Below are positions 6,776 through 14,639 of a DNA stretch of 51,048 bases, piece by piece. The stretch comes from Helicobacter sp. Lineage in GTDB: Bacteria; Campylobacterota; Campylobacteria; Campylobacterales; Helicobacteraceae. Both the position numbers and the translations under genes were made by a program. The stretch spans positions 1 through 51,048 of the forward strand of contig NZ_JAFLSB010000004.1 in the NCBI RefSeq assembly GCF_022511165.1. Direction: 5' to 3'. Below the pieces are notes generated by a model. It had not been told where the DNA came from, did not search any database, and saw only the letters and a list, made by a program, of their open reading frames with translations. Each line of letters starts with the position of its first letter. Position 1 is the first letter of the stretch.

Positions 6776-8302
6776 ATGCAAGAAGGTATATGGGCATTGC
6801 TTAATGAGAAAGAAAGAGCGATTTTAAATGAATGTAATGAAATTATGCTTGATTTCACATCGCTTCATACAGAGTCGATTGTATTTGTGAATCCTCATTG
6901 TGTTGTGATAGGTTATGGAGAGCTTACCGATGATTTTTTAGCTTTGTGTATTCAAAAAGAGCATAGGTTAAAGCTTGAAATGGCTCATCTCCTCCCCCAA
7001 GATTTTATTTCTCTTCGCGGACATTTGGGTGATTTCACCCTGACTTTCAAAAATACTCAAGGCAATGCAGAATCTCTTAAAACCTCGCAAGTTGTCTCTT
7101 TTGCGCCCTTAGAGCATCTCTCTAACTATAAAGGTGTGCATACGCCAGATATGTATGAAAGCGCAGATTCTATGCTCGAAGCCTTGCTTTCTTTGTGTGG
7201 AGAGCATACTTATAGCCACCACATTATACTCAATCCGCAATACTGCCAATACCAAGGAAGGCGTCCATTGAGCAATGGCGAGTGTGTATGTGGGCATTGT
7301 GTGGATATTTGCCCTACAATGGGCATAAGTAGCAATGCTAAGAGCACACTTTTAGAGCTATCTGCCATTGATTGTATTGCCTGTGGTAAATGTGTGAGCG
7401 TATGCCCCACAGGTAGCCTAGAGCGTGAGGGAGATGGCTTTATTTCTTTTACTGAAAGAGCAAGGCTTTATAAGGGATTCATTCCGCTTATTGTAGCTCA
7501 AAAAGACATTGAAAAAATAGATTTTGTAAATGATTTTCAACAGCTTAGAAAACACAATCCTTTGATTTTGCCCTTTATCTTGCAAGGGCCAAATATGCTT
7601 AATATCACCTATTTGCTTAGCCTTTTACAAGAATGTAGCGCACCTATTATACTTTATAGTCCATTAGGCGAGCATATATTTAAGGACATAGAATCTTTAA
7701 ATACCATTTATGAGCGCATTTTTGCCAAAGTTGCTATTTATGATTTTGCAACCTTGCAAGCTCCAAATACATTGCAGCCCATTGCACATACACATTATAT
7801 TTACACACCCACTGAAAATGAGAGTAGCAAGAATATTTTTTCCGAACGCTTACATTTTTGGGTAAAGCAAGAATCCTATGGCGAGGTAGCTCTTCGTAAT
7901 TGTGCAACGCTTAAGATAGATTCCAAACATTGCACTTTGTGTTTAAGTTGCGTTGAGGCGTGTAATACTAATGCGCTTATGAATAATAATGCCTCTTTTG
8001 AGCTTTTATACAAGCCCTCTCTTTGCACAGATTGCGGGTATTGTGTGGCAAGTTGTGCAGAAAATGTGCTTCATCTGCAATCACATACTTTTAATCTTGC
8101 AGCCCAAAGCTTTGAATATAATGTCATTGCAAGTGATGAGCCTTTTAGATGTGTGGAGTGCAATAAGATTTTTGCGACACAAAAAAGCATTGAAAAAATT
8201 AAGCAGATTCTTGCTCCTGCATTTTCTGCCGATAGTTCTAAACTACGAAGTTTGGAGTGCTGTGCGGATTGTAAAGTAAAAGTGATGTTTGGAGGAGTGT
8301 AG
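6776..8302 (+). CDS. Multi-cluster 4Fe-4S ferredoxin-type protein, fdh locus
   Basis: A 508-residue protein, with the start placed at ATG 6776 behind AGGCGGG; an ATG 12 codons upstream lacks such a site. Two bacterial ferredoxin domains are visible. The first, near residues 170-215, has CGHCVDICP and CIACGKCVSVCP. The second, near 387-425, has CTLCLSCVEAC and CTDCGYCVASC. Together they predict four [4Fe-4S] clusters. The tail adds two cysteine pairs, CVEC (about 459) and CCADC (about 495), that could bind zinc or another cluster. There is no signal peptide or membrane segment, so it is probably cytoplasmic. Its stop touches the TorD-like gene, which points to a role with formate dehydrogenase in electron transfer or assembly. 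The exact function is not established. Confidence 0.85.
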   Translation: MQEGIWALLNEKERAILNECNEIMLDFTSLHTESIVFVNPHCVVIGYGELTDDFLALCIQKEHRLKLEMAHLLPQDFISLRGHLGDFTLTFKNTQGNAESLKTSQVVSFAPLEHLSNYKGVHTPDMYESADSMLEALLSLCGEHTYSHHIILNPQYCQYQGRRPLSNGECVCGHCVDICPTMGISSNAKSTLLELSAIDCIACGKCVSVCPTGSLEREGDGFISFTERARLYKGFIPLIVAQKDIEKIDFVNDFQQLRKHNPLILPFILQGPNMLNITYLLSLLQECSAPIILYSPLGEHIFKDIESLNTIYERIFAKVAIYDFATLQAPNTLQPIAHTHYIYTPTENESSKNIFSERLHFWVKQESYGEVALRNCATLKIDSKHCTLCLSCVEACNTNALMNNNASFELLYKPSLCTDCGYCVASCAENVLHLQSHTFNLAAQSFEYNVIASDEPFRCVECNKIFATQKSIEKIKQILAPAFSADSSKLRSLECCADCKVKVMFGGV

Positions 8303-8968
8303 GTGCAAAATACAACAAGTCATACTTTAGAATCTATTGCCAATGCAAGGGCATTGTATTATGATTTTTTTGCAGGGCTATTTTTGTATGAATTGCTATG
8401 TGAGCGTGAAAATGTGCTTTTAAACCAAATTGTAATTTTAAAAGAGCAAGTATTAGATGAACGCGATAGCGCACATTTTGATTTTTTAGAAAAAGAGATT
8501 CAAACAAATGGTTTGCAACATATTATTGATGAATATACGCAAACTTTTATTTTGCCTTTTAGCGTGCCAAAAGACGATGAGATAGCTCCCAAACGCAGAG
8601 GAAAAGGTGAAGTTTTTTATCATAATCCTCAAGTGATGCTCTATCTCTCGCATTATTTGGAGGGATGCCTTAATGGCAAAGCCTTGCTTGCCGTGCGCAC
8701 ACTTCTAAAACAAAGCACTTTTAGGCTTAATACTCAAAGCTTCAAAGAAAGCGAGGAGCATTTGGGCTTTTTGCTTTTATTGATGCGCTATCTTATATGT
8801 TCAGAGGATAGCGGAGATAGAATCCTTAGTATGCAATTTTTGAGAGAATTTGTAATACCATTGGGGGATTTTGTAGTGGAAGCATTGCTCAAAAGGGAGG
8901 GATTAGTGTATTATACACATATTGCTTCACTTTTGCAGAGTTTTTTAAATGTAGAACGCGGATTATAG
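8303..8968 (+). CDS. TorD/DmsD-family molybdoenzyme chaperone
   Basis: A 221-residue, mostly helical protein beginning at GTG directly after the stop of the ferredoxin gene, with GGAGG 8 bases upstream. The N-terminal segment NARALYYDFFAGLFLYEL and the central YTQTFILPFSVP match the pattern of TorD-type chaperones (an S/A-R-x-x-x-Y-x-x-x-x-x-L/F start, and a Y-x-x-x-F-x-x-P element before helix 5). Such proteins bind the Tat signal of a molybdoenzyme and hold it until the cofactor is inserted. The neighbour with a twin-arginine signal is FdhA, so FdhA is the likely client; that assignment is by context. Confidence 0.75.
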   Translation: MQNTTSHTLESIANARALYYDFFAGLFLYELLCERENVLLNQIVILKEQVLDERDSAHFDFLEKEIQTNGLQHIIDEYTQTFILPFSVPKDDEIAPKRRGKGEVFYHNPQVMLYLSHYLEGCLNGKALLAVRTLLKQSTFRLNTQSFKESEEHLGFLLLLMRYLICSEDSGDRILSMQFLREFVIPLGDFVVEALLKREGLVYYTHIASLLQSFLNVERGL

Positions 8969-8976
8969 ATAAATCG

Positions 8977-9011
8977 ATTTTGGCTTTTTGTTGAATCTAA
9001 AAAGTCAAAAT
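8977..9011 (+). other. Strong intercistronic hairpin
   Basis: ATTTTGGCTTTTT and AAAAAGTCAAAAT pair over 13 bp (one G-U) around a 9-base loop, followed by a small TGGG/CCCA hairpin at 9011-9023. It lies between the TorD-like gene and the Tat-signal gene. There is no T tract after it, so it is more likely an mRNA-processing or stability element, or a leaky attenuator, than a full terminator. Confidence 0.55.
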
Positions 9012-9046
9012 GGGTTTATCCCAAAGCAAAAACAAAAGGAGGCTGT

Positions 9047-9262
9047 ATGTCTAAAACACAAGAAGACAATCAATCTCGCCGTCAGTTTTTAAAGACTGCT
9101 GGGGTTGGTGGTGTTGTGGTTGCTATAGGCTCCCTTAGTTTGAATAGCTGTTCTGGAGAACACACACAAAAAGAAGTCATTAAGGGCAAGAGCAAAAAGC
9201 AAGAGATTTTGTATCGTGATGATACGCAGTATTGGCAAACTTATTTTTCTGTTGCCAAATAA
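9047..9262 (+). CDS. Small Tat-signal protein of the formate dehydrogenase region
   Basis: A 71-residue protein with a twin-arginine signal (SRRQFLKTAGVGG) and a short tail ending in YRDDTQYWQTYFSVAK. This matches the known family of very small Tat proteins encoded next to periplasmic formate dehydrogenases, which share a conserved Y-R-x-(S/T)-x-x-x-x-x-Y-(Y/F) tail. Here Asp replaces the usual Ser/Thr. A cysteine near residue 35 follows the signal hydrophobic core (SLSLNSCSG), so lipidation is conceivable. AGGAGG precedes the start. It probably serves as an accessory or assembly subunit of FdhABC; the role in the family is not settled. Confidence 0.85.
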   Translation: MSKTQEDNQSRRQFLKTAGVGGVVVAIGSLSLNSCSGEHTQKEVIKGKSKKQEILYRDDTQYWQTYFSVAK

Positions 9263-9280
9263 TACACATAAGGAGCAAAA

Positions 9281-12115
9281 ATGAGCGAAATAGCAAAAAG
9301 ACGCAACCAAAGACGCTCATTCCTTAAGCTTTCTGCATTGGCTTCTATGGCTGGTGTGAGTGGTGCTTTTGGAGATGATGGGCAAAGTGTTGTGAAAAAG
9401 GCAAGTGAGCAAGAGCTTAAAGAAAGATATCCACAATCAAAAAAGATTAAAACCATTTGCACCCATTGTTCGGTAGGTTGTGGAATCATCGCTGAAGTTG
9501 TCGATGGTGTGTGGGTGCGTCAAGAAGTCGCCCAAGACCACCCTATTTCACAAGGTGGGCATTGCTGTAAGGGAGCTGACCTCATTGACAGGGCAAGGAG
9601 TGAGACACGTTTGCGTTATCCTCTTGCTAAGGAGGGTGGCAAATGGGTGCGCTATAAATATGATGAAATGATGGATAAAATCGCATCAAAGCTCAAGCAA
9701 ATCCGTGAAGAAAGCGGTCCTGATGCAGTAATGTTCTTAGGGAGTGCGAAATGCTCTAATGAGCAAAGTTACTATATTCGTAAGTTTGCAGCATTTTTTG
9801 GGACAAATAATATCGATCACTGCGCTCGTGTTTGACATTCACCAACAGTCGCCGGTGTGGCGAATACATTTGGATATGGTGGTATGACAAACCATTTAGG
9901 TGATATGATGTTTTCAAAATACATCTTAGTCATTGGGGCAAATCCCGCAGTGAATCACCCTGTTTCGATGGTGCATATTTTGCGTGCTAAAGAAAAAGGC
10001 GCCAAACTTGTGTGTGTCGATCCGCGATTTACAAAAACCGCTGCAAAATGTGATGAATTCCATAGAATCCGCAGTGGGACAGATATTGCCTTTGCGTATG
10101 GATTGCTTCATCATATTATTGCCAAAAAGCTTTATGATGAACAATATCTTAAAGAGCGGGTTGATGGCTATGAAAAGATTATGGAAGAAGCCAAAAAATT
10201 CCCGCCAGAAGTGGCTGCAGATGTATGTGGGATTCCTGCAGATGCGATTCGCCATATTGCCGAAGAAATGGCAGCAGCAAAACCTGCAAGTTTAATATGG
10301 AATCAAGGGCTTACCCAGCACACAGTGGGCACAAGCAATACGCGCATTATGCCGATTTTGCAAATGTTTTTGGGTAATATTGGTAAAAATGGCGGAGGTG
10401 TGAATATCTTAAGAGGACACGATAATGTGCAAGGAGCGAGTGATATGAATAATCTCGCAGATTCCTTACCCGGCTACTATGGACTTGGCGAACCTGCTTG
10501 GAGGCATTTCTGTAAGCATTGGGGCGTAGAGTATGAATATATGCTTTCACGTTTTAAAGACAAGGAAATGATGGAAAAAATCGGCTTTGCGCATTCTACT
10601 TGGAAATTTGGCGTGCTTGATGACGAAAATGCAGCAAATAATGGAGGCACAAAACTTCGTGCTTTGATTGTGATTGGCTCGGGTATGACAACCGTTTCCT
10701 TGCTTGATTTGCAACGTAAAGCAATGGATAGCCTTGATTTGGTTGTTTTTGTCGATCCTTATGTCAATGATTTGGCTATTTATAGTGATAGGAGTGATAG
10801 TATTTTTATGCTTCCAGCCGCTTCTCAAATGGAAACAAGTGGCAGCGTGGCAGCAACAAATCGTAGCTATCAATGGCGAAGTAAAGTAATGGAGCCACTC
10901 TTTGAATGTCGTCCTGATGAGGAATTTCTTTTTGGCTTGGCTGAAAGATTAGGATTCCTTAAAGAGTATCAATGGCGATTGTATGACATAGCAAAATCTA
11001 AGGGACGTGAAGAATTCATTTGGCCTGATGATGCAACAATCGAGCTTACTCAAAGCATTCGTAGTATTGGTTTGCAGGGAATGAGTCCAGAGAGATTGAA
11101 AGCTCATCAAGAGAATTGGCATTTGTTTGATAAAGTAACGCTTGAGGGGACAGGGGCGCTAAAAGGGGATTATTATGGTTTGCCTTGGCCTTGTTGGAGT
11201 GATAAGCACCCGGGAACACCTGTGATGTATAATGATGAGATTCCCGTTATGCGTGGAGGAATGGGATTTAGAGTGAATTGGGGTGTTACAAATCCTGATG
11301 GACAGAGTATGCTTAGCCCAAGAAGTCTGCCAAATGCGAAATATATCGGCGGACACGCTCCAATAACAGCAGCAAATGCAGAATCTTTGGGTATTCAGCT
11401 CACAGAGAGCCAAAAGCAGGCTGTTGAGGGCTTTACCTTTGCGCTTGGAATCGGCAATAATATTTTGGTGGAAAAAGCACTTGAAGCAGGACTTTGCCCT
11501 TATGGAAATGGTAAGGCAAGGGCAAATGTGTGGAATTGGTATGATAAGATTCCACTCCATAGAGAGCCTTTGCATTCTGTGCGTGGGGATTTGGTTGATA
11601 AATATCCAAATTTCCCAGATAAGCCAAATCATTTCCGTGCTAATATCAAATACCGCAGTCGTCAAAAAGAGCTTGGCGAAAATAAAAATTGGGTTGATGA
11701 ATTCCCTATTAATATGCTTTCAGGGCGACTTGTGGCACATATGGGGACAGGTGCAGAGACAAGAAGCGCAAAATACCTAGCAGAGGTTGAGGGCGAAATG
11801 TTTGTGGAGATTCACCCTGATAAAGCCGCAGAGCTTCATATCAAAAATGGCGATATGGTGTGGGTGTATGGCACGATGAATACGAAGATTCTTGTTCCGG
11901 CTAAACTTTCAACACGCGTAGATTACAACAGCATTTGGTTGCCACAAAACTTTTCAGGTATGGATCAAGGAGTTTCAAGGCTTGAGCAATATCCAGAGGG
12001 GACAAAACCTTATGTGATTGGAGAATCGGCAAATATGATTTCAAGTTATGGGTTTGATTATAACTCTGCTTGTCCAGAAACAAAATGTGGCTTATGTCGC
12101 ATTGAAAAAGCATAA
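9281..12115 (+). CDS. fdhA: Formate dehydrogenase alpha subunit, selenocysteine-containing
   Basis: The catalytic subunit, 944 residues when the UGA at 9833-9835 is read as selenocysteine (residue 185). It oxidises formate to CO2 in the periplasm. A Tat signal with QRRSFLKLSALAS is at the N-terminus. Cys60, Cys63, Cys67 and Cys95/96 (CTHCSVGCG, then HCCKG) ligate a [4Fe-4S] cluster. The Sec motif is CARV-U-HSPTVAG, the standard setting for the Mo/W-coordinating Sec in FdhA/FdnG, and the His after it is the conserved active-site residue. The bis-MGD-binding regions continue to a C-terminal molybdopterin dinucleotide-binding domain (INMLSGR then VAHMGTGAETR). A cysteine-rich tail (CPETKCGLC) ends the protein. 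The frame is open before and after the UGA, with homology on both sides, so this is recoding rather than a broken gene. Confidence 0.96.
9833..9863 (+). promoter_or_regulatory. Selenocysteine UGA with SECIS-like hairpin
   Basis: After the UGA come 13 bases, then TCGCC (9849-9853), loop GGTGT (9854-9858) and GGCGA (9859-9863): a perfect 5-bp stem with a G/U-rich 5-base loop. This is the geometry of the bacterial SECIS element recognised by SelB, with a GGU-type apical loop close behind the UGA. selA, selB and selD are not in this window and must lie elsewhere. Confidence 0.85.
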
Positions 12116-12125
12116 GGAGTGAGAG

Positions 12126-12755
12126 ATGAGGGCTGCAGTTCCTACAAATCTTGAGCATTTTTCAAGAATCAAATTCTATTGCGATACTAATCGTTGCATC
12201 GAATGCCACGGCTGTGATGTCGCGTGTAAAGAGGCTCATCATTTGCCTGTGGGAGTAAATCGCCGAAGGGTTGTTATTTTAAATGAGGGGCAAGTGGGCA
12301 AGGAAAGCGCTGTTTCTATCGCGTGTATGCACTGCTCTGATGCGCCTTGCGCGCAAGTGTGCCCGGTGGATTGTTTCTATATCCGCGCTGATGGTATTGT
12401 TTTGCACGATAAGAAAACTTGTATAGGTTGTGGCTATTGTTTGTATGCTTGTCCATTTGGTGCGCCACAATTCCCCAAAAATGGTGTTTTTGGTTCTCGC
12501 GGAGCAATGGATAAATGCACATTTTGTGCAGGCGGACCTGAAGAGACAAATAGCGAGGAAGAATATCATCTTTATGGGCAAAATAGAATTGCCGAAGGTA
12601 AAGTGCCAATGTGCGCGAGTATGTGCTCAACCAAAGCATTATTAGCAGGCAGCAGTGAGGAAGTCTCAAAAATCATCACACATCGTGCGCAAACAAGGGG
12701 TGAAAATATCCCTAATGCTGTGCCAAATGTGTGGAAGACAGCCTATGATGATTAG
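12126..12755 (+). CDS. fdhB: Formate dehydrogenase iron-sulfur subunit
   Basis: A 209-residue ferredoxin-type subunit that passes electrons from FdhA to the cytochrome b subunit. Four cysteine clusters are visible: CIECHGCDVACKEAH, CMHCSDAPCAQVCPVDCF, CIGCGYCLYACPFGAP, and a later pair of CTFC and CASMC, predicting four [4Fe-4S] clusters. Unlike the E. coli FdnH type it has no C-terminal transmembrane helix, so membrane attachment must come from FdhC. It starts 10 bases after fdhA with AAGGAG upstream. There is no signal peptide; export with FdhA by the Tat system is expected. Confidence 0.95.
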   Translation: MRAAVPTNLEHFSRIKFYCDTNRCIECHGCDVACKEAHHLPVGVNRRRVVILNEGQVGKESAVSIACMHCSDAPCAQVCPVDCFYIRADGIVLHDKKTCIGCGYCLYACPFGAPQFPKNGVFGSRGAMDKCTFCAGGPEETNSEEEYHLYGQNRIAEGKVPMCASMCSTKALLAGSSEEVSKIITHRAQTRGENIPNAVPNVWKTAYDD

Positions 12756-12764
12756 GAGGATTCT

Positions 12765-13742
12765 ATGATGCAAATATTTTTTAGAATCCTTGCACTTATG
12801 CTTTTTGGAGCAAGTCTTGCTTTTGGTGCAAATCCAAGTGTGCCTCAAGAGGGAGGTAAGCAGTATGCTGAAGTCATAGAGGGCAATAATACGCTTTTTA
12901 CGCCTCAAGATAAGGCAAATCCTAAGCTCTATGGCGGTCCAGAAGTTGCAGCGATTAAAACTTGGGGTATCAATTCGCCGCATTCTTTGGGTTTAGGCGA
13001 GATTTTTACACTTTTGCAAGGACATTATTTTGCGCTCATTTTCTTGCTTATTGTAATTTTTGTGCCTATGGCATTTTATGGGCATTATAAAATTATAGGC
13101 AAGAGGCATTATTCGCATAATAACTTCCTGCTCGTTTTTAGTAAATATAATATTATTGTGCATTGGTGTGCAGCTGTGCCTTTTGTGATGCTGTGCTTAA
13201 GCGGGCTTATGATGGTTTTTGGTGATAAGCTTGGTGGCGGTGCTCTTGTGCGTTTTGCGCGTGATTTACACGGCATTGCAACACTCTTTTTTGCTGTATT
13301 TGGCACATTAATGTTTTTGATGTGGGTAAAAGATTGCCTTTTTAAATCCTATGATGTGAAATGGATGATGATGCTTGGGGGCTACCTTGATAAAGTTAAT
13401 CGTGAGATTCCAGCCCATAAGTTCAATGCAGGGCAAAAGATGTGGTTTTGGGTAGCCACACTTGGTGGAGCGGTAATGGTATGTAGTGGCGCAATAATGT
13501 TTTTCCAATGTGTGGGTATTGATGCTTTGCGTGCTATGGCGATTGTGCATAATTTTGTAGGATTTTTAATCATTGCGCTTTTGATTACGCATATTTATAT
13601 GGCAGTTTTTGCAATCGAGGGAGCAATAGAATCCATTCTCAATGGTAAAATGGGCGAAGAGGAAGTCTCTATGCTCCATAGCTTATATTACCAAGATTTG
13701 AAGGCTGAAGGTAAATTAGATGCTATGCGCCTTAATCATTGA
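12765..13742 (+). CDS. fdhC: Formate dehydrogenase cytochrome b subunit
   Basis: A 325-residue membrane subunit expected to take electrons from FdhB to the quinone pool with diheme b. An N-terminal signal-like segment (RILALMLFGASLAFG) precedes about 60 periplasmic residues. After that come four main membrane spans from about residue 85. Histidines that could bind heme sit in the spans, for example IVHWCAAVPF, ARDLHGIATLFF, IVHNFVGF and ITHIYMAVF. AGGAGG lies just upstream; ATG 12765 or 12768 are both possible. Its end overlaps the region just before fdhD. Confidence 0.94.
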   Translation: MMQIFFRILALMLFGASLAFGANPSVPQEGGKQYAEVIEGNNTLFTPQDKANPKLYGGPEVAAIKTWGINSPHSLGLGEIFTLLQGHYFALIFLLIVIFVPMAFYGHYKIIGKRHYSHNNFLLVFSKYNIIVHWCAAVPFVMLCLSGLMMVFGDKLGGGALVRFARDLHGIATLFFAVFGTLMFLMWVKDCLFKSYDVKWMMMLGGYLDKVNREIPAHKFNAGQKMWFWVATLGGAVMVCSGAIMFFQCVGIDALRAMAIVHNFVGFLIIALLITHIYMAVFAIEGAIESILNGKMGEEEVSMLHSLYYQDLKAEGKLDAMRLNH

Positions 13743-13756
13743 TTTTTAGAGGTAAA

Positions 13757-14536
13757 ATGGGCGAATTTGTGCATAAAATGCGTATGGTAAAAGTGCATAA
13801 AGACGCTCCAATAAAGACACTTCAAGATGATATTATTGAGGAGCAACGTATAGCCTTTTATCTTAATGGCTCTAAACTCCTTTCAGTGATGAGCTTACCT
13901 TATGCACAAGATGCGCATTTTGTAGGCTTTTTGATGAATGAGGGGGTGCTAGAGAGCGTTGATGATATTATCTCCCTTGATATTGCCCAAGATGGCTTAA
14001 GTGTGTATATGCAAGCTCATATTAGAGAAGATAAACTCTCTCATCTCCATAAAGAAAAAACGCTTACTACGGGTTGTTGTGTAGGGGTGAGTGCGAATTT
14101 TGATGGCGAAATTACACAAAAATTTGTTACTTCCTCTCTTAGGATTCACTCCCGAGATATTTTTGCCCTCCTTGATGAGTTTAATATCCCAAGTGCGCTG
14201 TTTATGCAAACAGGCTGTGTGCATAAAGCAATGCTTGTGTGCAGTGATACATTTGTGAGCGAAGATGTGGGGCGACATAATGCCATTGATAAGGTTATTG
14301 GTCAAGCAAGGCTTAAAAGGGCGGATATGAGCGAAGCAATCCTTATTGTGAGCGGGAGGCTTTCTATGGAGATGGTTATTAAAGCTGCAATGAGTGATAT
14401 ACCTCTTGTGATTTCGCGTTCAGCCACCACGCATTTAGGTATTCATTCTGCGCAGATTCTAGGTGTTACACTTGTGGCTTTTGCACGAAATGATGGCTTT
14501 AATATTTATACTCACCCTTCGCGTATTATTCATTGA
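13757..14536 (+). CDS. fdhD: Formate dehydrogenase accessory sulfurtransferase FdhD
   Basis: A 259-residue cytoplasmic protein needed to sulfurate the Mo/W cofactor of formate dehydrogenase. Family hallmarks are TGCVHKAML and EDVGRHNAIDKVIG, followed by SGRLSMEMVIKAA. I chose ATG 13757 (AGAGG upstream, spacing 5) over a TTG at 13739 that overlaps the fdhC stop. The CxxCG motif, which carries the sulfur in E. coli FdhD, is not present in that form: the matching place reads TTGCCVGVS, with adjacent Cys107 and Cys108. It is the last gene of the fdh group. Confidence 0.93.
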   Translation: MGEFVHKMRMVKVHKDAPIKTLQDDIIEEQRIAFYLNGSKLLSVMSLPYAQDAHFVGFLMNEGVLESVDDIISLDIAQDGLSVYMQAHIREDKLSHLHKEKTLTTGCCVGVSANFDGEITQKFVTSSLRIHSRDIFALLDEFNIPSALFMQTGCVHKAMLVCSDTFVSEDVGRHNAIDKVIGQARLKRADMSEAILIVSGRLSMEMVIKAAMSDIPLVISRSATTHLGIHSAQILGVTLVAFARNDGFNIYTHPSRIIH

Positions 14537-14559
14537 TTTTTTGTTTTAATCATTTAATA

Positions 14560-14573
14560 GTTGCATATGCAAC
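14560..14573. promoter_or_regulatory. Perfect palindrome upstream of hefABC, candidate operator
   Basis: GTTGCATATGCAAC is a perfect 14-bp palindrome, 67 bases before the start codon of the efflux operon and 23 bases after the fdhD stop. A TATTAT word (about 14615) could be the -10 box downstream of it. The size and place fit a binding site for a dimeric repressor of the TetR or MarR kind. No regulator gene is adjacent. Confidence 0.5.
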
Positions 14574-14639
14574 ATTTACAAAAATGAGTTAGAATCTTGC
14601 CCCAAAATGTTGATTTATTATCGATTAGGAGTATAGCTT

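Noticed and set aside
9281..9835. A stand-alone 184-residue gene and a separate 752-residue gene for fdhA (frameshift or nonsense mutation)
   Set aside because: The frame is the same on both sides of the UGA, the motif around it is the standard Sec site and a SECIS-like hairpin follows; recoding explains it fully.
13739..13756. A TTG start for FdhD at 13739
   Set aside because: It overlaps the fdhC stop and has no ribosome-binding site, while ATG 13757 has AGAGG at proper spacing.
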